DNA of 64,000 nucleotides, taken from contig NZ_JAABLQ010000001.1 of NCBI RefSeq assembly GCF_009915765.1, positions 2,108,001 to 2,172,000 on the forward strand, written 5' to 3'. The stretch comes from Pannonibacter sp. XCT-53 (GTDB taxonomy: Bacteria > Pseudomonadota > Alphaproteobacteria > Rhizobiales > Stappiaceae). Below are positions 35,078-43,729 of this stretch, piece after piece. The first letter of the stretch is position 1. The number at the start of each line of letters is the position of its first letter. The translations under genes were made by a program, and so were the position numbers. The notes below the pieces were generated by a model, which saw only the letters and a list, made by a program, of their open reading frames with translations, was not told where the DNA came from and searched no databases.

Positions 35078-36328
35078 GTGCCCCAGGCTGCCTTTACCGA
35101 CGACCAGATGCACCCGGACGGGGCCTATGCCTGGTTCCGCCTGGCGATTGCCATTCTCCTGTCCACCCTCGGCGGGGTGGGCATGTGGTCCGTCGTGGTG
35201 GTGCTGCCGGCGGTGCAGGCCGAGTTCGGTGTCGACCGGGCCGGGGCGTCGCTGCCCTACACGCTGGCGATGATCGGCTTTGCGGTCGGCAACCTCGTCG
35301 TCGGGCGCTGGGTGGACCGGGCCGGCATCATCCTGCCGGTGATCGGCTCCGCCCTGTCCCTGTCGGCGGGCTATGCGCTGGCTGCCGTCGCGCCGAGTCT
35401 CCTCGTCTTCGCCCTGATCCAGGGCGCCCTCATCGGCTTCGGCACCGCGGCCACCTTCGGGCCGCTGCTGGCCGACGTGTCGCACTGGTTCCAGCGCCGG
35501 CGCGGCATTGCCATCGCCTGTGCCGCCAGCGGCAACTACATTGCCGGCGCCCTGTGGCCGACCTTCATCAAGTGGGGGCTGGCCGCCGGTGACTGGCGCA
35601 GCACCTATCTCGCCATCGCCGTCATCCTGCTGGTCACCATGGTGCCCCTGACGCTGCTCCTGCGCACCCGCCGTCATGCCGGCCCGCTCGTCCGGCCGGG
35701 CGAGGCGGGGCCTTCCGGCGGCGGACACGGCCCGCGCGATCTTGGCCTGTCGCCGGCGGCGCTGCAGGGCCTGCTGGTTCTGGCAGGTCTTGCCTGCTGC
35801 ATCGCCATGTCGATGCCGCAGGTGCATATCGTGGCCTATTGCGTCGATCTCGGCTACGGCGTCGCGCCGGGGGCCGAGATGCTGGCGCTGATGATGATGG
35901 GCGGCATCGTCAGCCGGCTGGTGTCCGGCGTCATTGCCGACCGGTTCGGCGGCCTTGTTGCCCTGCTCGTCGGGTCGGTCGGCCAGGGGCTGGCGCTCGC
36001 CCTCTACATCCCCTTCGACGGGCTGACCTCGCTCTATGTCGTGTCGCTGGTCTTCGGCCTGTCGCAGGGCGGCATCGTGCCGAGCTACGCCGTCATCGTG
36101 CGCGAATACCTGCCCGCGCAGGAGGCCGGACAGCGCATCGGCTTTGTCATCATGGCGACGATCTTCGGCATGGCCATCGGCGGCTGGATGTCGGGCTTCA
36201 TCTATGACCTTACCGGCTCCTACACCGCCGCCTTCCTGAACGGCGCCGCCTGGAACCTCGTCAACGCCGCCGTCGTCCTCTCCCTCCTCCTGCGCGACAG
36301 GCGCACCCGGCGCGTTGCCATGGGCTGA
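35078..36328 (+). CDS. MFS transporter
   Basis: A 416-residue major facilitator with about 12 helices split by a hydrophilic loop (GPLVRPGEAGPSGGGHGPRD, residues about 200-225). Seen: the motif-A-like GNLVVGRWVDRAG between helices 2 and 3 and GIVSRLVSGVIADRFGG in the second half. It resembles the oxalate/formate or monocarboxylate-type MFS branch (VGMWSVVVVLPAVQAEFGVD), but the substrate is not determinable. The start chosen is the GTG at 35078, with CGGAG seven bases upstream; an ATG at 35108 would lose ten residues and still precede the first helix. Confidence 0.88.
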   Translation: MPQAAFTDDQMHPDGAYAWFRLAIAILLSTLGGVGMWSVVVVLPAVQAEFGVDRAGASLPYTLAMIGFAVGNLVVGRWVDRAGIILPVIGSALSLSAGYALAAVAPSLLVFALIQGALIGFGTAATFGPLLADVSHWFQRRRGIAIACAASGNYIAGALWPTFIKWGLAAGDWRSTYLAIAVILLVTMVPLTLLLRTRRHAGPLVRPGEAGPSGGGHGPRDLGLSPAALQGLLVLAGLACCIAMSMPQVHIVAYCVDLGYGVAPGAEMLALMMMGGIVSRLVSGVIADRFGGLVALLVGSVGQGLALALYIPFDGLTSLYVVSLVFGLSQGGIVPSYAVIVREYLPAQEAGQRIGFVIMATIFGMAIGGWMSGFIYDLTGSYTAAFLNGAAWNLVNAAVVLSLLLRDRRTRRVAMG

Positions 36329-36382
36329 GGGAGGCCAGACCAGGGAGCCAGACGGGAGAGATGCACCGGGGGCAGGAACCGG

Positions 36383-36553
36383 CTACCCCGCCTTCATCGC
36401 GACAACCGCGAACATCGCAATCGACACCAGCAGGAAGACGCCGGAAACCCGGGCTGACACCCGGGCCTTGTCGAACAGGGCGTCGCGCATGGCCACCGCA
36501 ATCATGGCCCGGGCGACCGTCTTCTGCGGCCGCCGGTCCGGGGCGAGCAGCAT
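36383..36553 (-). CDS. possible 56-residue single-span membrane protein
   Basis: A small ORF: MLLAPDRRPQKTVARAM, then a charged part (AMRDALFDKARVSARVSG) and one C-terminal membrane helix (VFLLVSIAMFAVVAMKAG). It follows the cytochrome b561 gene by 66 bases on the same strand and could be cotranscribed with it. Ribosome sites are weak at both candidate ATGs (36553 and 36505). The charged-then-hydrophobic layout is typical of real small membrane proteins. Function unknown; a subunit or regulator of the cytochrome is conceivable. Confidence 0.45.
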   Translation of the reverse strand: MLLAPDRRPQKTVARAMIAVAMRDALFDKARVSARVSGVFLLVSIAMFAVVAMKAG

Positions 36554-36619
36554 CCAGACCACACTCGCAGAACCGTCACGGCCGTCAATCGCCTCGCGCG
36601 AAAGTGACGGCCGGAAGGC

Positions 36620-37183
36620 TCAGACCCGCTTGCGGCCGGTGATCATCGACCTGACGAGGTTCTCCCGGTGCTCCAGGCTGGCGATGCCGACCCCGGCGAG
36701 ATGCAGCCCGACGAGGAGGAGCGCGGCATTGGCCAGCCCCTCGTGCAGCTCCTCGACCCAGGACACGCCCCAGAAAAGGTCGGTCGTCATCAGCACGCCC
36801 GTCGCACAGAGGCTTGCGAGCACGCCGATCAGGGCGAGGATCATGACCCCGCCAGCCGGGTTGTGGCCGATGTAGCGGCGGGCCCGGCCCCGGGCGGTGT
36901 CGACGAGAAAGCGGACCACCGTGGCGGGACGGTAGAGGAAGTCCGAGAAGCGGGCATGCCGCGTCCCGACGAGCCCCCAGACGACGCGCAGGGCCAGAAG
37001 ACCGGCAATCGCATAGCCGGCGGCCTCATGCAGGGCCTGCAGCTCGTCGCCGCTCAGCCAGGCAACGGCAAACAGGACCACGAGGCTCCAGTGGAACAGG
37101 CGCACGACCGGGTCCCAGACCCGGACGGTCGCCGGCAGCAGCGCGCTGCTGCCGGCAGGGTCGGCCTGCGAGGGCCCGCGCAT
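36620..37183 (-). CDS. cytochrome b561-type membrane protein
   Basis: A 187-residue protein with four membrane helices of the cytochrome b/b6 (Ni-hydrogenase-type) family. Seen: VRVWDPVVRLFHWSLVVLFA with the first haem-ligand His, LHEAAGYAIAGLLALRVVWG with another, and ELHEGLANAALLLVGLHLAG with the C-terminal His pair. YRPATVVRFLVDTARGRARR and YIGHNPAGG are hallmarks of this subgroup. It is coupled to the PepSY gene (stop and start share bases at 37183). Such cytochromes accept electrons from periplasmic donors, and the PepSY partner is its usual companion. Confidence 0.9.
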   Translation of the reverse strand: MRGPSQADPAGSSALLPATVRVWDPVVRLFHWSLVVLFAVAWLSGDELQALHEAAGYAIAGLLALRVVWGLVGTRHARFSDFLYRPATVVRFLVDTARGRARRYIGHNPAGGVMILALIGVLASLCATGVLMTTDLFWGVSWVEELHEGLANAALLLVGLHLAGVGIASLEHRENLVRSMITGRKRV

Positions 37184-37467
37184 CAGTCGTCCTGACCGCT
37201 CTTGAGGATCTCGCCCGTCGCCGGATGCACATGGGCCTCAAGGCGCATGCCCTTGGCGTCGATCGCATAGACCTCGTAGACGCCGTCATCGATCTCGACC
37301 TTGCGGACGTCATACCCGTCCGCCTTGAACTTCGCGGCGATCTGTTCCACCGACAACCACTGGTCCTTCGGCACGTTGACGGGCAGATTGACATCGGAGG
37401 CGGAGGCGCCGAGCGGGGCGGCGGCGACAGCGGCCAGAAGGCAGGAGGCAATCAGGATCTTGCGCAT
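37183..37467 (-). CDS. periplasmic PepSY domain protein
   Basis: A 94-residue secreted protein. A signal peptide (residues 1-23, KILIASCLLAAVAAAPLGAS, cut before DVNLP) is followed by one PepSY_2-type domain: KDQWLSVEQIAAKFKADGYD, VRKVEIDDGVYEVYAIDAKG and EAHVHPATGEILKSG. The ATG at 37467 has AAAGGA eight bases upstream. It is transcribed with the cytochrome b gene and is divergent from a second PepSY gene that heads a two-component operon. The shared 130-base region carries an inverted repeat and a PhoP-like direct repeat. Confidence 0.9.
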   Translation of the reverse strand: MRKILIASCLLAAVAAAPLGASASDVNLPVNVPKDQWLSVEQIAAKFKADGYDVRKVEIDDGVYEVYAIDAKGMRLEAHVHPATGEILKSGQDD

Positions 37468-37534
37468 GGTGTGGTTCCTTTCCAGGGCAGGCGGCGGTGT
37501 GCCGCCCGATGGAACGCCTTGTCGCACAGGGGCC

Positions 37535-37573
37535 CTGACAGCCGGCTGCCGGCAGCTGTCAGGGATTTGTCAG
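37535..37573. promoter_or_regulatory. regulator-binding region in the PepSY divergon
   Basis: An inverted repeat CTGACAGC (37535-37542) / GCTGTCAG (37555-37562) overlaps a direct repeat TGTCAG-N5-TGTCAG (37557-37562 and 37568-37573, 11-bp period). The 11-bp direct repeat is the layout used by OmpR/PhoP-family regulators; the response regulator at 37916 is of that family and is the obvious candidate. It lies 25 bases upstream of the start at 37598. Confidence 0.6.
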
Positions 37574-37597
37574 CTTGGCGGCGCTATCACTGCAACC

Positions 37598-37915
37598 ATG
37601 CGCCAGCCCCTGATCCTGCCTGTCCTGCTTGGTCTTCTCGGCCTGTTCGTCCTGCCGCCCTCCGGGCCGGTGCGGGCCGACGACGAGGATCACGACCGCG
37701 CGCGCGACGCGGTGCTCGCCCAGCGCGCCCGGCCGCTCGCCGAGATCCTCGGCCGGATCGCCGCCACCATGCCCGGCAAGGTGCTCGATGCGGAGCTGGA
37801 GACCGAGGACGGCCGTGCGCTCTACGAGCTGAAGATCCTGACCCCGGACGGTCGTCTGGTCGAATTGTCCGTCGATGCGGCCACCGGCGCGATCCTCGAG
37901 CGGGAGGAGGAGTGA
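37598..37915 (+). CDS. periplasmic PepSY domain protein
   Basis: A 105-residue secreted protein. Signal peptide LILPVLLGLLGLFVLPPSGP (about residues 5-24), then a PepSY-type domain: RPLAEILGRIAATMPGKVLD, AELETEDGRALYELKILTPD and GRLVELSVDAATGAILERE. It begins 25 bases after the proposed operator and ends with TGA directly before the response regulator ATG, so the operon pepSY-regulator-kinase is compact. PepSY proteins upstream of a kinase often act as inhibitors or sensors of the periplasmic signal; that role is inferred. Confidence 0.88.
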   Translation: MRQPLILPVLLGLLGLFVLPPSGPVRADDEDHDRARDAVLAQRARPLAEILGRIAATMPGKVLDAELETEDGRALYELKILTPDGRLVELSVDAATGAILEREEE

Positions 37916-38581
37916 ATGCGCATCCTCATCGCAGAAGACGATCCCCGGATTGCGGGCGACATCACGGCGGCGCTGGAGGCAAGCGGCTACGTCGTCACGC
38001 TGGCCCGAACGGGCGAGGACGCCTGGTTTCTCGGCGACACGGAACCCTTCGACCTGATCATCCTCGATCTCGGCCTGCCGCGCCTTGACGGACTGACGGT
38101 GCTGCGGCGCTGGCGCGCCGGCGGCCTGACGGTGCCGGTGCTGATCCTCACCGCCCGCGGTGCCTGGTCGGAGCGGGTGGAAGGCATCGATGCCGGGGCG
38201 GACGACTACCTGCCCAAGCCGTTCCACATGGAAGAGCTTCTGGCCCGGGCCCGCGCCCTGATCCGCCGGGCCGCCGGCGTGGCAAGCCCCGTAATCAGCG
38301 CCGGCCCGCTCACCCTCGACACAAGGCAGATGCGGGTGATGCGCGGCGCGGTGCCGCTGAACCTTACCCCGCTGGAGTACCGGCTGACCTCGTTTCTCAT
38401 CCATCACATGGGCCGCGTCGTGCCGGCGGGCGAGTTGCTCGATCATCTTTACGGCGACGAGGACGCCCGCGACGCCAATGCGCTGGAGGCGCTGGTCACG
38501 CGCCTCAGGCGCAAGCTGGGGCCGGACGTGATCGAGACCCGGCGCGGTTTCGGCTATGTCATTGCAGGTGACGGCTCATGA
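37916..38581 (+). CDS. OmpR-family response regulator
   Basis: A 221-residue two-domain regulator. Receiver: acidic pair Asp8/Asp9 in IAEDDPRIA, phospho-acceptor Asp51 in LIILDLGLP, Thr79 and Lys101 in YLPKPF. A C-terminal winged helix follows (residues about 125-218) with LNLTPLEYRLTSFLIHHMGR and VTRLRRKLGPDVIETRRGFG. It resembles the PmrA/TctD/QseB branch. The next kinase gene overlaps by four bases (ATGA). It probably binds the 11-bp direct repeat at 37557-37573. Confidence 0.95.
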   Translation: MRILIAEDDPRIAGDITAALEASGYVVTLARTGEDAWFLGDTEPFDLIILDLGLPRLDGLTVLRRWRAGGLTVPVLILTARGAWSERVEGIDAGADDYLPKPFHMEELLARARALIRRAAGVASPVISAGPLTLDTRQMRVMRGAVPLNLTPLEYRLTSFLIHHMGRVVPAGELLDHLYGDEDARDANALEALVTRLRRKLGPDVIETRRGFGYVIAGDGS

Positions 38582-39963
38582 CGCGCGGCTCGCTGCGCCT
38601 GCGCCTGATGCTGGCGGGGGCCGTCTCCATCCTTGTCGCGCTTGCGGCAGCGGCCTTCGGCCTGGTGCTGCTGTTTTCCCAGCACGTCGAACGGCGGGCC
38701 CATGCCGCGCTCGACCTGCAGATGGAACAGCTTCTGGCGAGCCTCGACCGGGATCCGGCCACCGGCCTCCTCGTGGTCACCCGTCCGGCCCCGGATCCCC
38801 GCTTCGGCACGCCCCTGTCGGGGCTGTACTGGCAGATCGAGGGCGCGGGCATCCTGGAACGGTCGCGCTCGCTCTGGGACAGCACGCTGACCCTGCCGCC
38901 GGACGCCGCCCGTCCGGCCATCGAGGCGCACCAGTACCGGCTGGCGGGGCCCGCCGGGGAAACCCTGGTCGTCTCGGAGCGCCACGTCACCTTGCCCGCG
39001 CGGCTTGGCGGGACGGGGATCCGGATTGCCGTGGCGCAGGACAGCGCCGACCTTGCCGCGGCCACCCGCGACTTCGCCTATGACCTCCTGCCCTATCTGG
39101 CCCTGCTCGCGCTGGTGCTGATGCTGGCGGCGCATGTGCAGGTGCAGGTCGGCCTCAGTCCGCTTGGCCGGGTGCGGCAGCGGCTGGCCGCCATCCGCAC
39201 GGACCCGGAGGCGAGTTTCGGCAAGGATTTTCCGGAGGAGGTGCAGCCGATCGGCGAGGCCATCGACCAGTTGCTCGAGGCACGGCGGCAGCAGATAACC
39301 CGCGCCCGCCAGCGGGCGGAGGATCTCGCCCATGGGCTCAAGACGCCGCTGCAGGTGCTCTTCGGTGACGCCAGCCGGCTCCGGCAGCAGGGGCAGGCGG
39401 AGCTGGCCGAGGACATCCGGAGCCTTGCCGAGACCATGTCCCGCCACGTGGAGCGGGAACTGGCGCAGGCGCGCCTCGCCGCCGGCGCGCGGGCGCTGAG
39501 CTGCGACGCTGCCACGGTGGCCGCGCAGGTGATCGCCGTCGTGCAACGCAGTCCCGACGGCCAGCGCCTGACCTTCGAGCTTGGGGGGGCCGCGCCGCTG
39601 CTCCTGCGCATCGACCCGGCCGACCTTGCCGAAGCCCTCGGCATCCTGCTCGAGAACGCCAGTCGTCATGCCGCAGGCCGCGTCGTGATCACCCTTGCCG
39701 GGGGTGCGGCGGACCAGGGCAGCCTCACCATCCGCGACGACGGGCCCGGCATTGATCCGGACCGCATCGACAGGCTGCTCGAACGCGGCGCCCGGCTCGA
39801 CACCTCGGCCGCCGGCACCGGGCTCGGCCTTGCCATCCTGCAAGACATCGTCAAGGCCTGGTCGGGTACGCTGGTGATCGTCAACCACCCGGAGGGCGGT
39901 CTGTCGGTCACGGTCACCCTGCCCCGCGCGGGTTCCGCACCCGTTACAGCCTTTCCGGCCTGA
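38578..39963 (+). CDS. sensor histidine kinase
   Basis: A 461-residue membrane kinase. Seen: two membrane helices (about residues 12-33 and 168-188) flanking a periplasmic region of about 130 residues, a HAMP-like linker, His252 in AEDLAHGLKTPLQVL, and a HATPase domain with ENASRHAAG, DDGPGID and GTGLGLAILQDIV. The partner is the regulator whose gene overlaps by four bases. The adjoining PepSY proteins and a cytochrome b561 suggest that it senses a periplasmic redox, metal or envelope signal (inference). The HATPase domain seems complete. Confidence 0.94.
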   Translation: MTRGSLRLRLMLAGAVSILVALAAAAFGLVLLFSQHVERRAHAALDLQMEQLLASLDRDPATGLLVVTRPAPDPRFGTPLSGLYWQIEGAGILERSRSLWDSTLTLPPDAARPAIEAHQYRLAGPAGETLVVSERHVTLPARLGGTGIRIAVAQDSADLAAATRDFAYDLLPYLALLALVLMLAAHVQVQVGLSPLGRVRQRLAAIRTDPEASFGKDFPEEVQPIGEAIDQLLEARRQQITRARQRAEDLAHGLKTPLQVLFGDASRLRQQGQAELAEDIRSLAETMSRHVERELAQARLAAGARALSCDAATVAAQVIAVVQRSPDGQRLTFELGGAAPLLLRIDPADLAEALGILLENASRHAAGRVVITLAGGAADQGSLTIRDDGPGIDPDRIDRLLERGARLDTSAAGTGLGLAILQDIVKAWSGTLVIVNHPEGGLSVTVTLPRAGSAPVTAFPA

Positions 39964-40016
39964 TCCCCTGGCGGCAGACCCTTGCCAAGCCCTGCAAAAC
40001 AACCTACCTCGGCGCC

Positions 40017-42101
40017 ATGACCAAGACCGTTCTTCCTCCGCGCGCGGAAGCGCGCCCCCTCACCCTGACCACCCACGGCATCACCCGCCAGGACGACTAC
40101 GCCTGGCTCAGGGCCGACAACTGGCAGGAGGTCATGCGGGATCCGTCCGTCCTGGCGGCGGACATCCGGGCCTATCTGGAGGCCGAGAACGCCTATCTCG
40201 AGGCGCAGATGGCGCCGACGAAGGCGCTGCAAGACACGCTCTTTGCCGAGATGAAGGGGCGCATCAAGGAAGACGACAGCTCCGTGCCGATGCCGGACGG
40301 GCCGTATGAGTACGGCCTGCGCTATGTGACCGGCGGCCAGCATCCGCTGCTGACCCGGACCCCGCGCGGCGGCGGCGACGAACAGATCCTCGTCGACGGC
40401 GACAAGGAAGCTGCGGGCAAGGCCTATTTCAAGCTCGCTGGCGCCACCCATGCGCCCGATCACAGCCGCCTGGCCTGGGCCTATGACGACAAGGGCTCGG
40501 AGTTCTACACCCTCAAGCTGCGGGACATGGCGACCGGGGCGGACATGGCCACCGTGATCGAGGACACCGCCGGCGGCGGCGTGTTCTCCGCCTGCGGCCG
40601 CTACCTCTTCTACATCCGCGTCGATGCCAACCACCGGCCGTCGAAACTCTTCCGCCACGAGATCGGCACCGATCCGGCGACGGACGTGCTGGTCTACGAG
40701 GAGGCCGATGCCGGCTTCTTCATGGGCGTCGGCAAGACCCAGTCGGGCAGCCACATCGTCATCGACATCCATGACCACGAGACCTCCGAGGTCCATGTCA
40801 TTCCCGCGGACGCCCCGACCAGCGCGCCGCGCCTGATCGCGGCCCGCCAGACGGCGGTCGAGTATTCCGTCGACGAGAGCGGTGGCCGCTTCTACATCCT
40901 CACCAACGCCGACGATGCGGAAGACTTCAAGATCGTCACCGCGCCGGTGAGCGATCCGGGCCGGGCCAACTGGCGCGATCTGGTGCCGCACAAGGGCGGC
41001 CGGCTGATCCTGTCGGTCACCGCCTACAAGGACTTCATCGTCCGTCTGGAGCGCGAGGACGGGCTGCCGCGCATCGTCGTGCGCCGGCTGGTGGATGCCG
41101 TCGAACACGCGATTGCCTTCGACGAGGAGGCCTACTCGCTGGGTCTTTCGGATGGCTACGAGTTCGACACCAGCCTGATCCGCTTCACCTATTCCTCGAT
41201 GACGACGCCGTCGCGCACCTATGACTACGATGTCGAGACGCGCCAGCGGACCCTGCGCAAGGAACAGGTGGTTCCCTCGGGCCATGACCCGGCCAACTAT
41301 GTCACCCGCCGCCTGCAGGCCCGCGCGGCCGATGGCGAGCTGGTGCCGGTGTCGGTGCTCTACCGCAAGGACACGCCGCTCGACGGCTCCGCGCCGTGCC
41401 TGCTCTATGGCTATGGCTCCTATGGCATCTCGATCCCGGCGAGCTTCAACACCAACTGCCTCAGCCTCGTCGACCGGGGCTTCGTCTATGCCATCGCCCA
41501 CATCCGCGGCGGCAAGGAGAAGGGCTACGCCTGGTATTCGAAGGGCCGGCGCGAGTTCAAGCGCAACACCTTCACCGATTTCCTCGCCGCAGCCGACCAT
41601 CTCGTCGGCGAAGGCTTCACCGCGCATGAGCGCATCGTCGCGCAGGGCGGCTCGGCCGGCGGCATGCTGATGGGCGCGGTGGCCAACATGGGCGGCGAGA
41701 AGTTCGGCGGCATCATTGCCGAGGTGCCCTTCGTCGACGTGCTCAACACCATGCTCGACGACACGCTGCCCCTGACCCCGCCGGAATGGCCGGAATGGGG
41801 CAACCCGATCGCCAGCCGCGAGGCCTACGACTACATCGCCGGCTACTCGCCCTATGACAATGTCACGGCAAAGGCCTATCCGGCGATCCTGGCGGTGGGT
41901 GGCCTGACCGACCCGCGCGTGACCTACTGGGAGCCGGCCAAGTGGGTGGCCCGCCTGCGCGCGGTCAAGACCGGCGACAGCCTCCTGATGCTGAAGACCA
42001 ACATGGAGGCCGGACACGGCGGCGCCTCCGGCCGGTTCGACCGGCTGAAGGAAGTGGCGCTGGTCCAGGCCTTCGCCCTCAAGGTGACCGGACGGGCCTG
42101 A
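40017..42101 (+). CDS. S9 family peptidase, oligopeptidase B-like
   Basis: A 694-residue prolyl-oligopeptidase fold. The N-terminal seven-bladed propeller (about residues 70-415) gates a C-terminal alpha/beta hydrolase domain. Seen: HGITRQDDYAWLRADNWQEV, CLLYGYGSYGISIPASFNTN, YAIAHIRGGKEKGYAWYSKG, the nucleophile Ser546 in QGGSAGGML, and His667 in AGHGGASGRFD. Oligopeptidase B cuts after basic residues in short peptides. No signal peptide. The length matches the family (about 690-700). It starts 54 bases after the kinase gene but is probably a separate function. Confidence 0.92.
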   Translation: MTKTVLPPRAEARPLTLTTHGITRQDDYAWLRADNWQEVMRDPSVLAADIRAYLEAENAYLEAQMAPTKALQDTLFAEMKGRIKEDDSSVPMPDGPYEYGLRYVTGGQHPLLTRTPRGGGDEQILVDGDKEAAGKAYFKLAGATHAPDHSRLAWAYDDKGSEFYTLKLRDMATGADMATVIEDTAGGGVFSACGRYLFYIRVDANHRPSKLFRHEIGTDPATDVLVYEEADAGFFMGVGKTQSGSHIVIDIHDHETSEVHVIPADAPTSAPRLIAARQTAVEYSVDESGGRFYILTNADDAEDFKIVTAPVSDPGRANWRDLVPHKGGRLILSVTAYKDFIVRLEREDGLPRIVVRRLVDAVEHAIAFDEEAYSLGLSDGYEFDTSLIRFTYSSMTTPSRTYDYDVETRQRTLRKEQVVPSGHDPANYVTRRLQARAADGELVPVSVLYRKDTPLDGSAPCLLYGYGSYGISIPASFNTNCLSLVDRGFVYAIAHIRGGKEKGYAWYSKGRREFKRNTFTDFLAAADHLVGEGFTAHERIVAQGGSAGGMLMGAVANMGGEKFGGIIAEVPFVDVLNTMLDDTLPLTPPEWPEWGNPIASREAYDYIAGYSPYDNVTAKAYPAILAVGGLTDPRVTYWEPAKWVARLRAVKTGDSLLMLKTNMEAGHGGASGRFDRLKEVALVQAFALKVTGRA

Positions 42102-42229
42102 GCCCGTCCCGCGCCTTTTCCCGCGAAATTCCTGCGATCACTCCTCTGTGACTTCCGCGTTACCGGCCGCATCCTCTTCTATGGAGAGGCGGACCGGTGT
42201 CGCGAAGGTTTGCATCGAGGGAGATTTGC

Positions 42230-42685
42230 ATGAAGAGTTTTGCCCTGGCCGCTGCGGCGGTTGCCCTGACCATGTCCCTGTCTGCCGCCCAGGCCGCCGA
42301 TGATCCGGTTGCCGCCCGCAAGGCCCTCATGCAGTCGGTGGCGACCAGCGCCGCGCTGTCGGGCGGCATGATGAAGGGCGACATCGCCTATTCCCCGGCG
42401 GCCGGCCGGGCGGCGATCGTGTCGCTGAATGCGGCCGCGCTGTCCTTCGGAGCCTTCTTCCCGGCCGGCAGCGGCACGGCTGCCAACACCACCGCCAGCC
42501 CGAAGATCTGGGACGACGCGGCCGGGTTCTCGGCTGCGCTCGCCAAGTTCTCCGCCGCCACCGGCGCGGCCGCCCAGGCCTCCGGCAAGGATGGCCCGGC
42601 CGATGTCGACGCCTTCAAGGCCGCCGTCGGGCCGGTGCTGGCCAGCTGCAAGAGCTGCCACGAAGCCTATCGCGTGCAGAAGTAA
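42230..42685 (+). CDS. cytochrome c' (class II c-type cytochrome)
   Basis: A 151-residue periplasmic haem protein. Signal peptide residues 1-23 (SFALAAAAVALTMSLSAAQA), then a four-helix bundle typical of cytochrome c' with the C-terminal haem site CKSCHEAYR (Cys140, Cys143, His144). RKALMQSVATSAALSGGMM matches the family's first helix. Such proteins bind NO or transfer electrons. AGGGAG seven bases before the ATG at 42230. It is followed after 19 bases by a dihaem cytochrome gene, so the two probably act in one electron path. Confidence 0.93.
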   Translation: MKSFALAAAAVALTMSLSAAQAADDPVAARKALMQSVATSAALSGGMMKGDIAYSPAAGRAAIVSLNAAALSFGAFFPAGSGTAANTTASPKIWDDAAGFSAALAKFSAATGAAAQASGKDGPADVDAFKAAVGPVLASCKSCHEAYRVQK

Positions 42686-42704
42686 CCGGTCCGGGGACGC
42701 GGGG

Positions 42705-43622
42705 ATGCGTGGCAAGATCCTGACCCTGGCCCTCGCGGTCGTGGCAGCCGGGGCCGCAGGGGCCTGGCTCGTCACGGCCCCGCGTCCCCTCCCCCCGGCC
42801 GTGCTTGCCGCCTTCCCCGAGGGCGATGCCGCACGCGGTGAAGCCGTCTTCCACGCCGGCGGCTGCGCCTCCTGCCATGCGGCCCCCGGGGCGACCGGCG
42901 AGGACAAGCTGCGGCTTGGCGGCGGGCTCCGGCTCGCCACGCCGTTCGGCACCTTCGTCGCACCCAACATCTCGCCCGACGCCACCGATGGCATCGGCGG
43001 CTGGACCCGGGCCGACTTTGCCAATGCCATGCTGGCCGGCGTGTCGCCGTCCGGGGAGCACTATTACCCGGCCTTTCCCTATACGTCCTACGCCCGGATG
43101 ACGCCCGGCGACGTGATGGATCTCTTTGCCTACATGCTGGCGCTGCCCGCCGTCGCCGGCCGGGCGCCGGCGCACGAGCTCTCCTTCCCTTTCAGCGTTC
43201 GCCAGGGCGTCGGCGTCTGGAAGCTCGCCAATCTCGATCCTGCCCCGGTCGTTCCGGTGCCGGCGGGCAACGCCGAGCTGGACCGCGGGCGCTATCTGGT
43301 GGAAGGCCCCGGCCATTGCGGCGAATGCCACACCCCGCGCGACGGGCTCGGCGGTCTGGACCGCAGCCGCTGGCTGGCGGGCGCAGCCGCGGCCACCGGC
43401 GCGGGCCGCATTCCCAACATCACCGGCGGCGAGGGGGGCATCGGCGACTGGAGTGCCGCCGACATTGCCTACTACCTCGAGACGGGCTTCACGCCCGAGT
43501 TTGATTCCGTCGGTGGCGAGATGGTGCCGGTGCAGGAAAACATGGCCCGGCTCACGCCGGAGGACCGCATGGCCATCGCGGCCTACCTGAAGGCGGTCCC
43601 GGCGCTGCCGGATGCCCGCTGA
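42705..43622 (+). CDS. dihaem c-type cytochrome
   Basis: A 305-residue protein with an N-terminal anchor or signal (LTLALAVVAAGAAGAWLV) and two cytochrome c domains: haem sites CASCH (residues 54-58) and CGECH (205-209), with later methionines as possible axial ligands (ARMTPGDVMDLFAYM and RLTPEDRMAIAAYL). It resembles the c-type subunit of flavin or quinoprotein alcohol dehydrogenases, with two rather than three haems. Cotranscribed with the cytochrome c' gene. No dehydrogenase subunit is present in the neighbourhood. Confidence 0.9.
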   Translation: MRGKILTLALAVVAAGAAGAWLVTAPRPLPPAVLAAFPEGDAARGEAVFHAGGCASCHAAPGATGEDKLRLGGGLRLATPFGTFVAPNISPDATDGIGGWTRADFANAMLAGVSPSGEHYYPAFPYTSYARMTPGDVMDLFAYMLALPAVAGRAPAHELSFPFSVRQGVGVWKLANLDPAPVVPVPAGNAELDRGRYLVEGPGHCGECHTPRDGLGGLDRSRWLAGAAAATGAGRIPNITGGEGGIGDWSAADIAYYLETGFTPEFDSVGGEMVPVQENMARLTPEDRMAIAAYLKAVPALPDAR

Positions 43623-43729
43623 CCCTTTCCCGGCTGTGTAATCTGGCTGTTGCAGCCCTCGCTTAAGGCTCCAGGCACCGTGGCGCCCCGGGCGTCACGC
43701 GTCCCGATCCTCGAGCCTGGGAGGCTTCC

